47,064 bases of DNA from Gamarada debralockiae (Eukaryota; Ascomycota; Leotiomycetes; Helotiales; Hyphodiscaceae): assembly GCA_002803225.1 (NCBI GenBank), contig NXFV01002032.1, positions 1 to 47,064 of the forward strand. The letters are read 5' to 3'. How positions within the stretch are numbered: position 1 is the stretch's first letter; each line of letters starts with the position of its first letter. The notes beneath the pieces were generated by a model. It worked only from the letters and a program-made list of their open reading frames with translations. It ran no database searches and was not told the origin of the DNA. The position numbers and the translations under genes are program-made. Shown piece after piece: positions 33,978-44,299 of this stretch.

Positions 33978-36075
33978 ATGGCTTTTGACCCCATGTTATA
34001 TACTTACGTGCCAACTGCTCCGCGTTACAAGCGCATAACAGCTTACCGCAAATTTACCCCTAATTCATCTAGCATCCTCGACAAAAACCAGAGCGCCAAG
34101 CCCAACGACATAGCACTTGAAATCCCCCAGTTATCATTAGCAGCAGCAGCTTATAATGTCAGCAGCGACGAGACTAGCGTTCAAGGTATGTTCTGAGATC
34201 TAGATCTTGGCTGTAGCAACCGTGACTGACCCTTGGAAAATTTGAGCAGAGATCGGCGCTATCTGCGGCGGCAATGGCAATAAAAATACTGACAACGACA
34301 GCGACCTGCCCACCCTTGAGGAGGTCCTACGTACTGCGCTTCAAGGGCAGGGCTTTCCGGTAGGGGATCCCGGCTTGAACAACACAGTAAGAGGAGTTGA
34401 GGAGGTAGCTCTAGACAAGAGAGGCTGCTCCATCGATCATAGCCGGTCACCATCAGGCGAATGTTCAGGCAAGAGTCAAGGTAAGTGCGCCTCCACCCTC
34501 CGTGGAACAGACCCCAATTTTTCGTAATACTGCGTAGACAACCCAATTGTTCTGGGAAACGACGATCCAAGTGGCTGCAAAACCGATATCGATTGCGGTA
34601 GTCAGCGTGCTGAGAGCATAGAGTCGGACGGTTCTCTTTTCAGTAGCCCAGAGACGACCTTCGATTCGAGAACTTCAGTGTCTCCTAGTCTCGGAGGATG
34701 CCACGATATTGAGCGTCATGACTTCACTGAAACTGCTCAGCACTTACGGCTTGCTAAACAAGACTCATCAACGTCCTATTCTATACGACTGTATTGTACC
34801 TCTTCACGTCTCTCGAGCGAGCCATTACACGACCACATCGATGCAGACCACTCCACGGATGATGCCAGATCCGAGGCCGTGATATTTCATTCTGCACATC
34901 GCAACTATCTACATAGCTCCAGATTGTCGCCATTGAACCAGCTCAGTCAAGAGGACCATCTTCTGTCCGATTCAAGCGCAACAGACAAACACAAGCCGGT
35001 TCGCCATCCACTTAATGCTGATAAGGAGGACAAGAAGTAGGAGGTGAGCGGCGGCAGCGACGGCGACGGCGATGACGACGCGCTGCCGCAATGACAAATA
35101 TCTCTAGAGCTAAGTCAAGATGCGAGGGGGAGTCACGGCGACGGTTGCAGCGACGACGAGCTGAGCAGTACCGACACCAAGTCGGACGAGGAAGCTAAGA
35201 GGCTATGTCCTAAGCGGAAACGGCCGTCCTTGTCTCACGCTAGCCCAGCGCAGAAGAAGCGAAAATACCATCAGCAGAGATCCACCCGCCAAAGTAGAGC
35301 GCGCTCTAATGCTCGTCGATCCCCTCTGAAGCCACAATCCGTCCTTGATTGTGATCCAAGAGTCACCTCGAGCCCTGGAGCCGAAGGTCAACTGCGCTCG
35401 CCAGCTCCTGAATACAGAGATACTATCTGACTGCTACAACCTTAGCCAACCATCCAGTGATATCCTGCCGACACTAACTGAGGTTACGTTCCGTCCGCAC
35501 TTTACACACTGCTGCTCCTTTACAGCAGTGGTCCGAGAGGGTTGTGATAGGCCAGGAGTCTCTTTCAGCCAGCTTACCCAACTTATCGAGAGCATCGGCC
35601 ATGTTGAGAAGATTGATGACTTCACGATCAAGTCGATAGAGCACCATTCGTTCCTCGTAACTGGCTTCAGTCGCCATACGTCATTCCAGCCATCGTCCAG
35701 CAGAGCGACTGTATCGACTGCCGCAGAGGCAGGCTGTAACCACATCGATACGACGCGTACCCGACCCCGGGATGGCAGAGCTATTGATGCCGAGGTTCTT
35801 GCATCGCGGAGGAGTGATATGCTAAGCAGCGATGATGGTAGCTTGAGTGATAGCGATCCTCAGTCTAGCAGTGACGATGATGGATGTTTGAGCGAGGTCG
35901 AGCAGTGCCGTTCGAGCACGAGCAAGCTGGCCGACGGTCAGATCTGGACGAGCAGCGCTTACTGGCGTACAAGAAGGAGGGCAAGTCTTGGACCTGGATC
36001 TTCGGCAAGTTTCCAGGCAGAACTAAACCCGCAGTGCGGACTCGCTGGAATATGGTACGCCCCAGAGACGAATAG
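33978..36075 (+). pseudogene. Myb/SANT-like protein gene, 3' half frame-broken
   Basis: Three exons, 33978-34185, 34250-34480 and 34538-35040, splice cleanly (donors GTATGT and GTAAGT; acceptors AGCAG and CGTAG) into 313 residues, Ser/Asp-rich and disordered. A TAG at 35038 ends this frame, but coding sense continues in other frames: a basic, nuclear-localisation-like region (CPKRKRPSLSHASPAQKKRK) at about 35206-35270, and a domain with LPTLTEVTFRPHFTHCCSF and LIESIGHVEKIDDFTIKSI at 35460-35640. A SANT/Myb-like C-terminus comes last (DLDEQRLLAYKKEGKSWTW, FPGRTKPAVRTRW), ending at 36075. An intron may skip the TAG, but at least two further frame changes remain near 35420 and 35940. The full protein would be a DNA-binding, repeat-associated factor; in this copy the DNA-binding part is probably disconnected. 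Confidence 0.6.
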
Positions 36076-36112
36076 GATTTATCGGAAACTATTGGTGTAT
36101 TATCCAATTTAG

Positions 36113-36479
36113 TATCGTTTATATCTGATGTAGGACAACGTTGAACACTGAGGGCAAACTCAAAGCGAATCACATGGCAGATATTTGATCTTTTCAGAAC
36201 ATGCATGAATCACAAATGAGCGCATGTGCTATTCCTTTACTTCCCGTGTATTATAATGTCAGAAACTATGAAGTCCAAACCTACAGCAAATATTCCCCAA
36301 ACATTCCATTCTTCGATTCTTCCTTCACGTTGAGTTTGAGAAGGGGGTCAGGATAGTAATCCGATCCTGGGTCATTATCTCAGACCCTAAGACCGGCTAT
36401 GAACGACTTACTGGTATAACCATCACGGGGACCGACAGTCGTATACTCTAGACACCGAGCAAGAAGAGCAATCTGGTTG
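36113..36479. other. Spacer before solo LTR copy 2
   Basis: About 370 bases of 3' flank of the Myb/SANT-like gene. No feature was recognised. Confidence 0.4.
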
Positions 36480-36484
36480 GTGTC

Positions 36485-36717
36485 TGTTGATAGGTCCAGA
36501 AGGTCTAGACAGTACGGTGATATCTGGGGAAGACCGAATAGCTGGAGAAGGCCGAAGGGCTGGGGAAGTCCGAGGAACTGGGGAAGGCCGAGGACCTGAA
36601 GATATATGCGAAGGGTTGAACTCTGGGAGAAAGGGTAGAGATTTTGAATTGAAGCTTTCGAAACCTATTTTAGACTAGCGCCATATGCACCTCAGTATCA
36701 GGGTTATCATAACAACA
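36485..36717 (+). mobile_element. Solo LTR-like repeat, copy 2, with GTGTC target duplication
   Basis: Starts TGTTGATAGG and ends ATAACAACA, flanked by perfect 5-base direct repeats GTGTC at 36480-36484 and 36718-36722. It shares with the other copies TACGGTGATATCT, GAAGCTTTCGAAACCTATTTT, CTAGCGCC.TATGCACCT and the AGGGTT.TCATAACAACA end. TG..CA ends plus a 5-bp duplication are the integration signature of LTR retrotransposons. No internal coding region is attached, so it is a solo LTR or a short non-autonomous LTR-type element. The middle contains GGGGAAG.CCGA repeats. Confidence 0.85.
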
Positions 36718-36900
36718 GTGTCTTAGTATTTCCATCATAGTAATGAATTAGATTTTGAGTGAAGGGTTCCCAGAGGGTTCCGAGAATAATCAAAAGCGTT
36801 CCTAACGTAGCAAAGTGACTAACATATGTCAAAGGATATCAGTCAGTAATAGGATTTGCAAAGAGGAATAAATTGGTATGTCCAACCAAGCTCCGAGTTT

Positions 36901-37230
36901 ATAGAGTAGCATGACAGCCTTGGCGGTACCGTTAACTCCCTGGAACGTTTGCAAGTCGATCAACGGTCGCGCACGCTGGGTAAACCAGATTCACTTCAGC
37001 TGGGCAATGCCAGTGTAGACCGCATAAATGGTGGTAGTGCTTGCCACCGCCGCTAGTAAGGAAAGCAAGAAATTTAGCGTGACGAGTCACTTCGGTACTT
37101 GTTGGCCGTCGTAATTCCGTAGCAGGACGATCGTCGCACCGAGGCTAGCAACAGCGACGGTGAAACTTAGTAGTTCACCTATCCAGGTCTCATTAAGCCT
37201 TGCTAGAATAGGCGGATTTGCGATACCATG
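36901..37230 (-). pseudogene. DUF3176 membrane protein relic
   Basis: The minus strand reads in one frame, with two internal TGA codons, LNETWIGELLSFTVAVASL, ATIVLLRNYDGQQVPK-stop, LVTLNFLLSLLAAVASTT, YTGIAQLK-stop-IWF and QRARPLIDLQTF. This matches the N-terminal part of fungal DUF3176 proteins (large membrane proteins of unknown function), in which both stops (37087-37089 and 36991-36993) replace conserved tryptophans. About 110 of an expected 500 or more residues remain. It lies between two solo LTRs. Confidence 0.75.
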
Positions 37231-37321
37231 CTAGGCCCTCGCTCCGTCTCGAACAACGGTTGGGTGCAGGAGTCATTTCTAGTCTTAGTAAGGGGAATAG
37301 CTTGATCGTTGAGGTTGGATT

Positions 37322-37534
37322 TGTTGGCAGGTACGGTGATATCTAGTAAGACGTACGAGCTCCGAATTCGGTAGCTGAGAAGTCATCGGAGACTGAAGCG
37401 CTAGGTCTAATCTGTAGATATAATGGAAGGGTTGAACTACATATGAAAGGGCAGAGATTTTGGATTGAAGCTTTCGAAACCTATTTTGTACTAGCGCCTT
37501 ATGCACCTAAAGTATTAGGGTTCTCATAACAACA
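37322..37534 (+). mobile_element. Solo LTR-like repeat, copy 3, with GGATT target duplication
   Basis: Starts TGTTGGCAGGTACGGTGATA and ends CTCATAACAACA, flanked by perfect direct repeats GGATT at 37317-37321 and 37535-37539. It has the same orientation and conserved blocks as copies 1 and 2. Because copies 2 and 3 have different target duplications, they are independent insertions rather than the two ends of one element. Confidence 0.85.
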
Positions 37535-37784
37535 GGATTCAGACATAATTGTAGAAGCATTCGTGCACCAGATAGAGGCTGAGTCGCCTCTGACATGGAG
37601 TTATCCTGTCCGTCGTGGTATGATTGTTTGTGTGTGATGACAATCCGAGATGAATCCAAGGAAGTTGAACAGGACTTTAAGACAGAAAATGGGCCGTGCC
37701 GCTATCATAAATGAAAATGTGATCACAACCTTGGGCCTCCTTGAGCGCGTCTGATTTGGTGTCCGCTATCGCAAAAGATCGTAA

Positions 37785-38042
37785 CGAGCCTATCGCAATA
37801 AGTCCGTGTTTTTAGCGATCTTTTCAGGCCTGGTTTTGGCCTTACCCCAATTAGGTGATCGATTTTAATTTAATGCTACAAAATAGCTATGAATTATTCT
37901 TATACAGAATTAGAGGACAGAAGACAAAATAACTAAATAAGATTGACAATTGATCTTATAAATTTTTATAAAGAATTGTTGAAGTTATAAATATCTTCAG
38001 GGTACCTTACCCCTAAAACACAGACTTATTGCGATAGGCTCG
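37785..38042. mobile_element. Inverted-repeat element (MITE-like), 258 bp, TAA duplication
   Basis: The left end CGAGCCTATCGCAATAAGTC, followed by CGTGTTTT, matches the reverse complement of the right end (AAAACACAGACTTATTGCGATAGGCTCG) at all but one of 28 positions. TAA flanks both sides (37782-37784 and 38043-38045). The interior is AT-rich and has no coding frame. Long terminal inverted repeats, small size and a 3-bp TAA duplication fit a non-autonomous DNA transposon, possibly of the PIF/Harbinger type, which favours TWA targets. The superfamily is inference from the target site only. Confidence 0.85.
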
Positions 38043-38045
38043 TAA

Positions 38046-39360
38046 GGCTTTCGCGCTAACTCTAGTGTGTTAGTCGCAAGTACGGCATGTCCAAAATAGA
38101 CCAGGCTCGCTCTGGCACAAACTTTCAACGTAGTGCCTAACCCCCACACCCCTTCCTCTCCTAAGGCCTCCGGCTGTTGGTGCGGCTGACCTATTAGTTA
38201 AACCAATTTTAAGTCCTTGGAAGTAAGGCAGGGAGATAGATGTATCTTTTATGCATGAGCGATTACTATTAGTATCTATATTTTTGCAATCATTGGCTCG
38301 ATATAACACTAGTCATTGTCTAGGGGCTACCGTATTAAACGGGGTTTTTAATAAAATGTTTGTGAGGTTAAAAAGGTAGCATTTCTACTGCGGTTTCGCT
38401 TGAAAATTGCAGACACCTACCTGGCGGGCCAATCATGGCGGCCATTTAACCACGGTATCTGTCCGTCGACAAAGTACAGGATCAGCACCGCCTCACCGAA
38501 CTTGGGTATCAAGAGAACTTGGCGACGTACAGTAATTTCCATTCATCCTGCATTATATAAAGAGGGAAGTGATACCTTTTAACTCCTTTAGGAGAAAATC
38601 TTAAAAATTAAGAAAGATTTCTTTATCTTTATATAGCCGCTATAGGTAGATTTAATATAGACTAGGTCTTTTTTTACTATGCTACATAGAGTATTTTTAT
38701 TAAAGTTAGTTACTACTATTTCTCTAATCTAATTAATATTCCTCTAAGGATTTTTAAACTCTATAATTATAAACACTAAAGCTTCTTTCCTAGATTTAAT
38801 ACTTTTCCTTCTTTACTATTATATACTAAGTTATAAGTTGGTAATTAAGGTATTTTAAAAAAAGTTGGGGGGAACGAAAATTGGCCAAAATTTTAAGCTA
38901 ATTTGCACACGACCGTAACTTTAAAAATCCTTCCAGATAGGGGAAGGACTCCTGCGGGAACTTTGCACTCCATTCTCGCCGGGCGAAAAATAACAAGTAG
39001 CGCAGCGGTTGAAGATTCTTCCAATCGCCTTGATCGGAAGTTCAACCTTGTGAACGCGGGCATCAGGCTCTGTGTTACCATGGCATGCTGTAACTATCGA
39101 GAATGCCACTCGTTTGCATAAGGCTGTGCTTCCATGCTTCCAAGCGATGAGCAGAAATCCCTCGCATGACGTGCAGAAGTTCCGGCCTGCAGGCATCCAT
39201 CAACACGAGGCTGCGGCGGCACACTTTAAATGGCACGATCTTCCCACATGAGGCACTGTGCGAAGAAACAGAACGAATTGTGCAACTGTCCCTCCGCCCA
39301 TACATTTTCGTCCTTAGTCTAGCTCTCGCAAGCGCAGCGTTGAGCCAACCACCCGCACCG
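38046..39360. other. Repeat-rich intergenic region with AT-rich patch
   Basis: The stretch from about 38580 to 38870 is very AT-rich with few CpA/TpG dinucleotides, resembling RIP-mutated repeat DNA. No gene is supported. The last part is upstream sequence of the Clr5-ankyrin gene. Confidence 0.5.
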
Positions 39361-42300
39361 ATGGATTGGGCATCTTGCGAGCAGGAGGTCATCCGTCTAT
39401 ATGTGGATGAGGCCAAAACCATACGCGAGACGCTCGAATACCTCCATAAGACACATGGCATTACAGCCACGCAAGTTTATCACGATCACTGCCAAACGGG
39501 TTGCCGCTGACGTCGAACCAGGCCTAAACAGTTCAAGTCAAGGTTCGGGGGCCTGAAGAACCTGCGCGCCAATGAGTGGAAGGTGGTGATTAGGAAGATC
39601 CGCGAACGACGAGACCAGGGCAAAGCGTCCGATGTCTACCTCAACGGCCGAAAGCTGAATCCTGAACGCGTCGTGAGGGAGATTCGACGATATTCTAAGT
39701 ACTCTAACGACGAGGATCCGACCGGGTATGGCTCATCGATAGGTCCGCCATTACCCACAAATTCCTTTTGAGAACATGTCGTTGCTCACAGTCTCTCAGA
39801 CCTCGGAGTCGACTCGCCCAATCCGCATCGCATAGAGCTTCGTACTCCGGCCTCCCTAGTAATTGATCCGCCATTTCAGGGGGATCTCGATGTTTCACAC
39901 AGATTGATGGGGAACTTAGAGGCTCGGCAGAGTCAAGATGTAGACCCTCTCACGGAATTGATAGACTTCGGGCCTGTACCCATTCCAGAGTCCGACCTGG
40001 CTTTCATGGACCTTGACTTCAGCACTCCCCAAATCCCCGCTAAATCTCCTGACTACAGAACCCCAGACTCCCTATATCCCCTCAATTCAGACCACCCAAG
40101 CGCCCAGCACTCCAGCTTACTATCCCTTCCCCTAAGCACGACTCTGGCAAGTACCACCAACACTGTACTATCATGCCGCTTTCAGCCGAGCTTGTCTTTC
40201 CGAAGCCGAACTCCTCCTATTTTTAATACTTCCACCGCCTCTGTGTCTTCTCCCGCACTATGTAGCGTCTATGGTTGGCAGGATTCGCCATTGACATTTT
40301 TCTGGGACTTGCCCGGTATTTATGCTTCTCAAGGCCCCCCCCCCCCAACTTTCTCGACTCACGAGCAATATAGGTATCTCCTCGTTCATCCCGGTCGCGG
40401 CAGCCACTGGCACAATCGTTCTCGAGAACGAACTTTATATTGTGAACTGGGGTCAAAAATATAAGAGAGCGCCGCGGGGAACTAAGGGATGGCTCATGTC
40501 ACATCTGGTCGGCGTGGATCGGAAGCTAGAGGCCGTGCAGCCCATTGCGGACTTTGTCGAAAAGCTGCTTCGCGTTGTTCCAACTCCAGATACAGTCACT
40601 CGAGTTCTATTCAGCAGCGCGGGCCAACAGTCGCTCTATCAGATGTTTGCAGTTGTTGCATACCTCGCATCCAATAATATTCTTAACAATTCTCAAACGA
40701 AAAACTTCCTCAGATGGGTGTCCGCTGAGGGGTTTCTTGGGCAGCTCTCGCGCTTTCTGCAAATGAAGTCAGCTAATGTATACGCCTTCAGAACATCACT
40801 TTTGCGAGCAAGCGTTAGCTCGCCCTCTTCTCAAATACAGAATCCGGAAGCCCTCCGCTTCCTCCTTTCTCCAGACCCCCGCATATGTTTAGGTCGTCTT
40901 GGAGGAGAACTACTCCACGAGATTGCGAGCTTCGACAGGACAGATGACGCCAGACTGTTGGTATTTCACGGTGCTGATATCGACTTTGTTCAGAGCCTCG
41001 AACGTGCTGGTCACATTTTGGGGACCCCACTCTGCCGTGCTATTCTTTCCAATGCTGACCATATGGCCAAGTACCTCATCAGTGCTGGCTGTGATGTCAA
41101 CAAGCGGTTCCGGACCGTGGCCAATGACGGCGAAGAAACAGCTCTGACAATAGCTATCCAAAATCGAAACTTTGACCTGGTAACGGACTTGCTTAACGCT
41201 GGCGCTGAGGTCGACAGTAATCTACGTATCGAAGGCTACAGCATTGTGGAGTTTGTGAAGATGAAGTCACCGAGGATGTACAAGCTGCTGCAAGAAAAAT
41301 TAGGGTCAGGAGAAATCCCAGAAGTCATCCAGTTGATTCAGGAGGCAGAAAATGGCAATCGTCCACTTTCGCGGTTCCTTCTCGAGCATAACATCCTTCA
41401 AGAGGAGGTTCTCGAGCGGGCCCTATGCCAGGCAGTCAAGTTGGGAAGTTGTGGTGCCGTTAGTATATTGTTGCAGCGAGGAATAGATCCTGATGCCCGG
41501 CGATCTCGGCTCATCGACGGCACCATCGAAGACACCGACACCCTGCCGATCCTGCTGGCCGCCGCCTCTGACGACAGCGATGCAGATTTGGACATTTTCT
41601 ATCTTCTAATAAAGGCTGGGGCTGAGATCGACGACGACATTCTCATGCGAATCTGCCATTTAGCAATAGACAAGCAAAAAGATGGTATCCTGATCATCCT
41701 GGCTGAAGAAGGATATAACGTAGCATTGTTTGGGCCATCTTACTTGGAATCCAGCGCCGATGACGGCTTCATCTGCAATCTCGGTCATTTTATCGACATC
41801 GGAGCCCCAATCAACGCGTACGGAGTGAAAGGTCGAACCTGCCTGCAGGTTGCGGCAGGGAAAGGCCATCTTCCACTCGTGCAGTATCTCATTGATCGGG
41901 GAGCAAATGTTAATTCCCCTGCGAGCGACGACGGGGGCCTAACAGCCCTTCAAGGTGCCACCCGGGGAGGTTATACAGAGGTGGTGGACTATCTGATCGA
42001 TGCTGGAGCCGACGTTAGAGCGGCCCCGGCAAAGAACACAGGAGTTACAGTCCTTGAGGCTGCAGCTGAGGCTGAAAATACAAATACCCACAGTTACAAT
42101 GAAAAATTTGAGGAAGAAAGAGAACCTGTATCCATGTTCAAGAGTCTGCTGGCTCTTGGAGCACCAGTTAACCGGACCAATGGTACTAGTGGCACTGTTC
42201 TCCACAGGTTGCTTCGCAGGTCGCGCATCGAGTGTGTGAAGCTGGCACTCCATGCTGGAGCGCAAATCGAGGATCGAGAACCTTCCTGCCCGATGAGCAC

Positions 42301-42865
42301 TCCGCTCCAGGTGGCTGTGGCAGAGGACGAGATGGAAGCCATCCAGCTTCTCCTCGAACATGGTGCCGATGTCAACGCTCCTGCGGGCGCTGAATTCGGC
42401 CGCACCACCTTACAAGCAGCCACCTCGGCCGAAGAACCTAATCTAGACATTATTGATCTTCTCCTACTCTATGGCGCAGATGTCAACGCGCCGCCTGCAA
42501 CGAGGGGGGGAGTCACAGCTCTGCAAGGTGCCGTAATTTGGGGAGATTTTCAGATCGTCAGGATGCTGCTCGCACACGAAGCTGATGTTAACGCAGCTCC
42601 AGCACTGGAAGAAGGCCGAACAGCAGTCGAGGGCGCTGCCGAGCACGGGAGGCTGGACATGATGCGGCTGCTTCTTAGCGTCGGAGCGAAGGCGCATCCA
42701 GTCTTGGGCTTCTCAAGAGCCATCGAGCTCGCCGAGGACAATGGACATCTGGCCCTTGCGGATCTACTGCGGGAGCATGAGATAGCTACGAGGTTGTGCG
42801 ACCCAATGACGGAGCCCCCTCCCCAGTCATGGCTAACACAGGGCATGGTCTATGACGAAGGCTAG
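39361..42865 (+). CDS. Clr5 domain-ankyrin repeat protein, four exons
   Basis: Exons 39361-39470, 39522-39725, 39792-40315 and 40374-42865 give 1,109 residues. Residues ~1-65 form the Clr5 domain (CEQEVIRLYVDEAKTIRETL, ITATPKQFKSRFGGLKNL, EWK), a fungal N-terminal module of unknown function, named from the S. pombe silencing factor Clr5. A Ser/Pro-rich linker follows. Ankyrin repeats run from about 460 to 1,100, for example CLQVAAGKGHLPLVQYLIDR, GANVN and LLLEHGADVNAPAG. Intron 1 (51 nt) needs a GC donor, GCAAGT, to make the conserved ATPKQFKSRF join. Intron 2 (66 nt, GTATGG..CACAG) removes an in-frame TGA at 39769. Intron 3 (58 nt) contains a run of 12 C. The protein is probably nuclear or a scaffold, inferred from relatives. 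Confidence 0.85.
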
Positions 42866-44243
42866 GAGCTTTCTTTATAAGCTAGTAAGCCTGTTGCCGA
42901 GGATTTGTGGGATGGAGGTGACTCGTGATATCGTGTGGAAGTTCAAACAACAACTTACACTCGTTGACTACGGTTCTTCTTTCTACAACCTTCTGAAGAA
43001 CACACTCAGTAGATTGATTCTCTAATCTCCTCGCCTGTGTTATATGGTTCATAATAAATCTGTTCATTCCCGCTGTGCGGTATGTAACTTTTGAAATATC
43101 ATCTATTAGTCTCAGGAGAGAGTGCGCTATGAAGGTTATCGTGCTAATCTACTTTCTTGCTCCCGAGGCGTCTTCTTGTTTCTCTTAATAACGTAGTCAG
43201 GTATAATGAGCCGGAGGCGATCCAAATCGGTTCTGGCAAGGAACCTTGATAAGTTTGACAGGGGAGCGAGAACGGGTGTTGTGACAGTTCTAGCGAATGT
43301 TACCAAACCGCCTATACCCAACCGCCCACGCTAAACCGCCTATACTAAACCGCCTATATCAGATCACATGACAGTTCTGGTGATTTACCACTTGATTATG
43401 TTCAGGCGATTTGTCACCTGACCACGTTCTACTCACGCGCCTCGTAGTGAAGGAAGGGATTCACTTGACCTGGGAATGCGGGAGCTAGCGCGCTAGCTCG
43501 CCCACTGAGATAAAATATTGTACCTGTACTCCTAGAACCTTTTCCTTCTCTCCTTAGTTTAGTATTTTCGTAATATAGTACCTTCGTCGAACTATATCAA
43601 TTTAATTTAAATTTTTGCCTTCGCCCACGAGCGCTCCGGCGCGAGCCGGCCAAAAAGAGTCGACAACTTCAACTAATAATTACTATGATGCAAAAACAGG
43701 AAAATGTGTATTGCGACACATGGAAAAACACAGCCCAGGGAAGAAATTCTAGGAGAGCAATCGCTAACTCTCAATTGACGATTCATCGCCAGGAACTACT
43801 ATAAGCATGTAGCCAACGGATCAAAAGTAAAACCCCATTTCGAAGGGCTTTTCTTCTCCCACCGTCCGTAGGATTTTCTTTTGCTGCTTGGGACGACTCT
43901 TTTAATATATATTTTGCTCTATTGACTATAGATCTCGTTTAGCGAGGGCTCGGTCCCAAGAGCTGAGAAGAGCACTGCGTTTAAGGTGTTTGAGACAGAT
44001 GTAAATGCGACCGATGTTGAATGACTTCAAAACGAGACGACTAAATGTAGTTCGAGAGGACGACGACATGAAGTGATGATTGAGATGACTGGAAGGATTG
44101 ATGCAAGCATGGAAATGAGACTACGCTTTGCATCTGACTCAAATTTCGAGTCTGCTTCTCGAATAATTTTGTAAGGTGGGTGGGAGGAAAGTGCGTCAGG
44201 TGCGAAGAGCATTGACCCCCCTTTTCGCTACCAAATAAGTCGG
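42866..44243. other. Intergenic region with repeats
   Basis: No coding frame is supported. It includes the short tandem array at 43303-43360. GC-rich blocks (GCTAGCGCGCTAGC at about 43483, GAGCGCTCCGGCGCGAGCC at about 43629) alternate with AT-rich DNA, which suggests degraded transposon or LTR sequence, but no boundaries or target duplications could be defined. Confidence 0.4.
43303..43360. repeat. Tandem AAACCGCCTATA repeats
   Basis: Four units of about 14 bases (AAACCGCCTATACC, AACCGCCCACGCT, AAACCGCCTATACT, AAACCGCCTATATC) follow one another. They are flanked by two TGACAGTTCT copies at about 43282 and 43369. Confidence 0.85.
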
Positions 44244-44278
44244 ACCCCCCCAATTCCGGCCACCCCCCCATTCCGGCC
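44244..44278. repeat. Direct repeat at edge of AT-rich element
   Basis: Two adjacent units, ACCCCCCCAATTCCGGCC and ACCCCCCCATTCCGGCC, lie where the sequence changes to AT-rich, CpA-poor DNA. They may be subterminal repeats of a transposon end, but the far end is not visible in this window. Confidence 0.7.
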
Positions 44279-44299
44279 ACCTCGCTTAGCTCACCGCCA

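Noticed and set aside
36485..37534. The two LTR-like copies as the 5' and 3' LTRs of one element
   Set aside because: Each copy has its own perfect and different target duplication, and the sequence between them is a cellular DUF3176 relic on the opposite strand, not gag-pol.
40335..40346. Run of 12 C as a frameshift in the Clr5-ankyrin gene
   Set aside because: The run lies inside a phase-consistent intron (40316-40373), so it does not affect the frame.
43280..43665. Possible LTR starting TGTGACAG and ending GTCGACA
   Set aside because: The terminal match is weak and no target duplication was found at any tested boundary.
32347..44240. Shared CCCCCTTTTCGCTA string at about 32347 and 44218, considered as ends of one transposon
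   Set aside because: Only about 14 identical bases are shared, which can occur by chance in 47 kb, and flanks do not match or form inverted ends.
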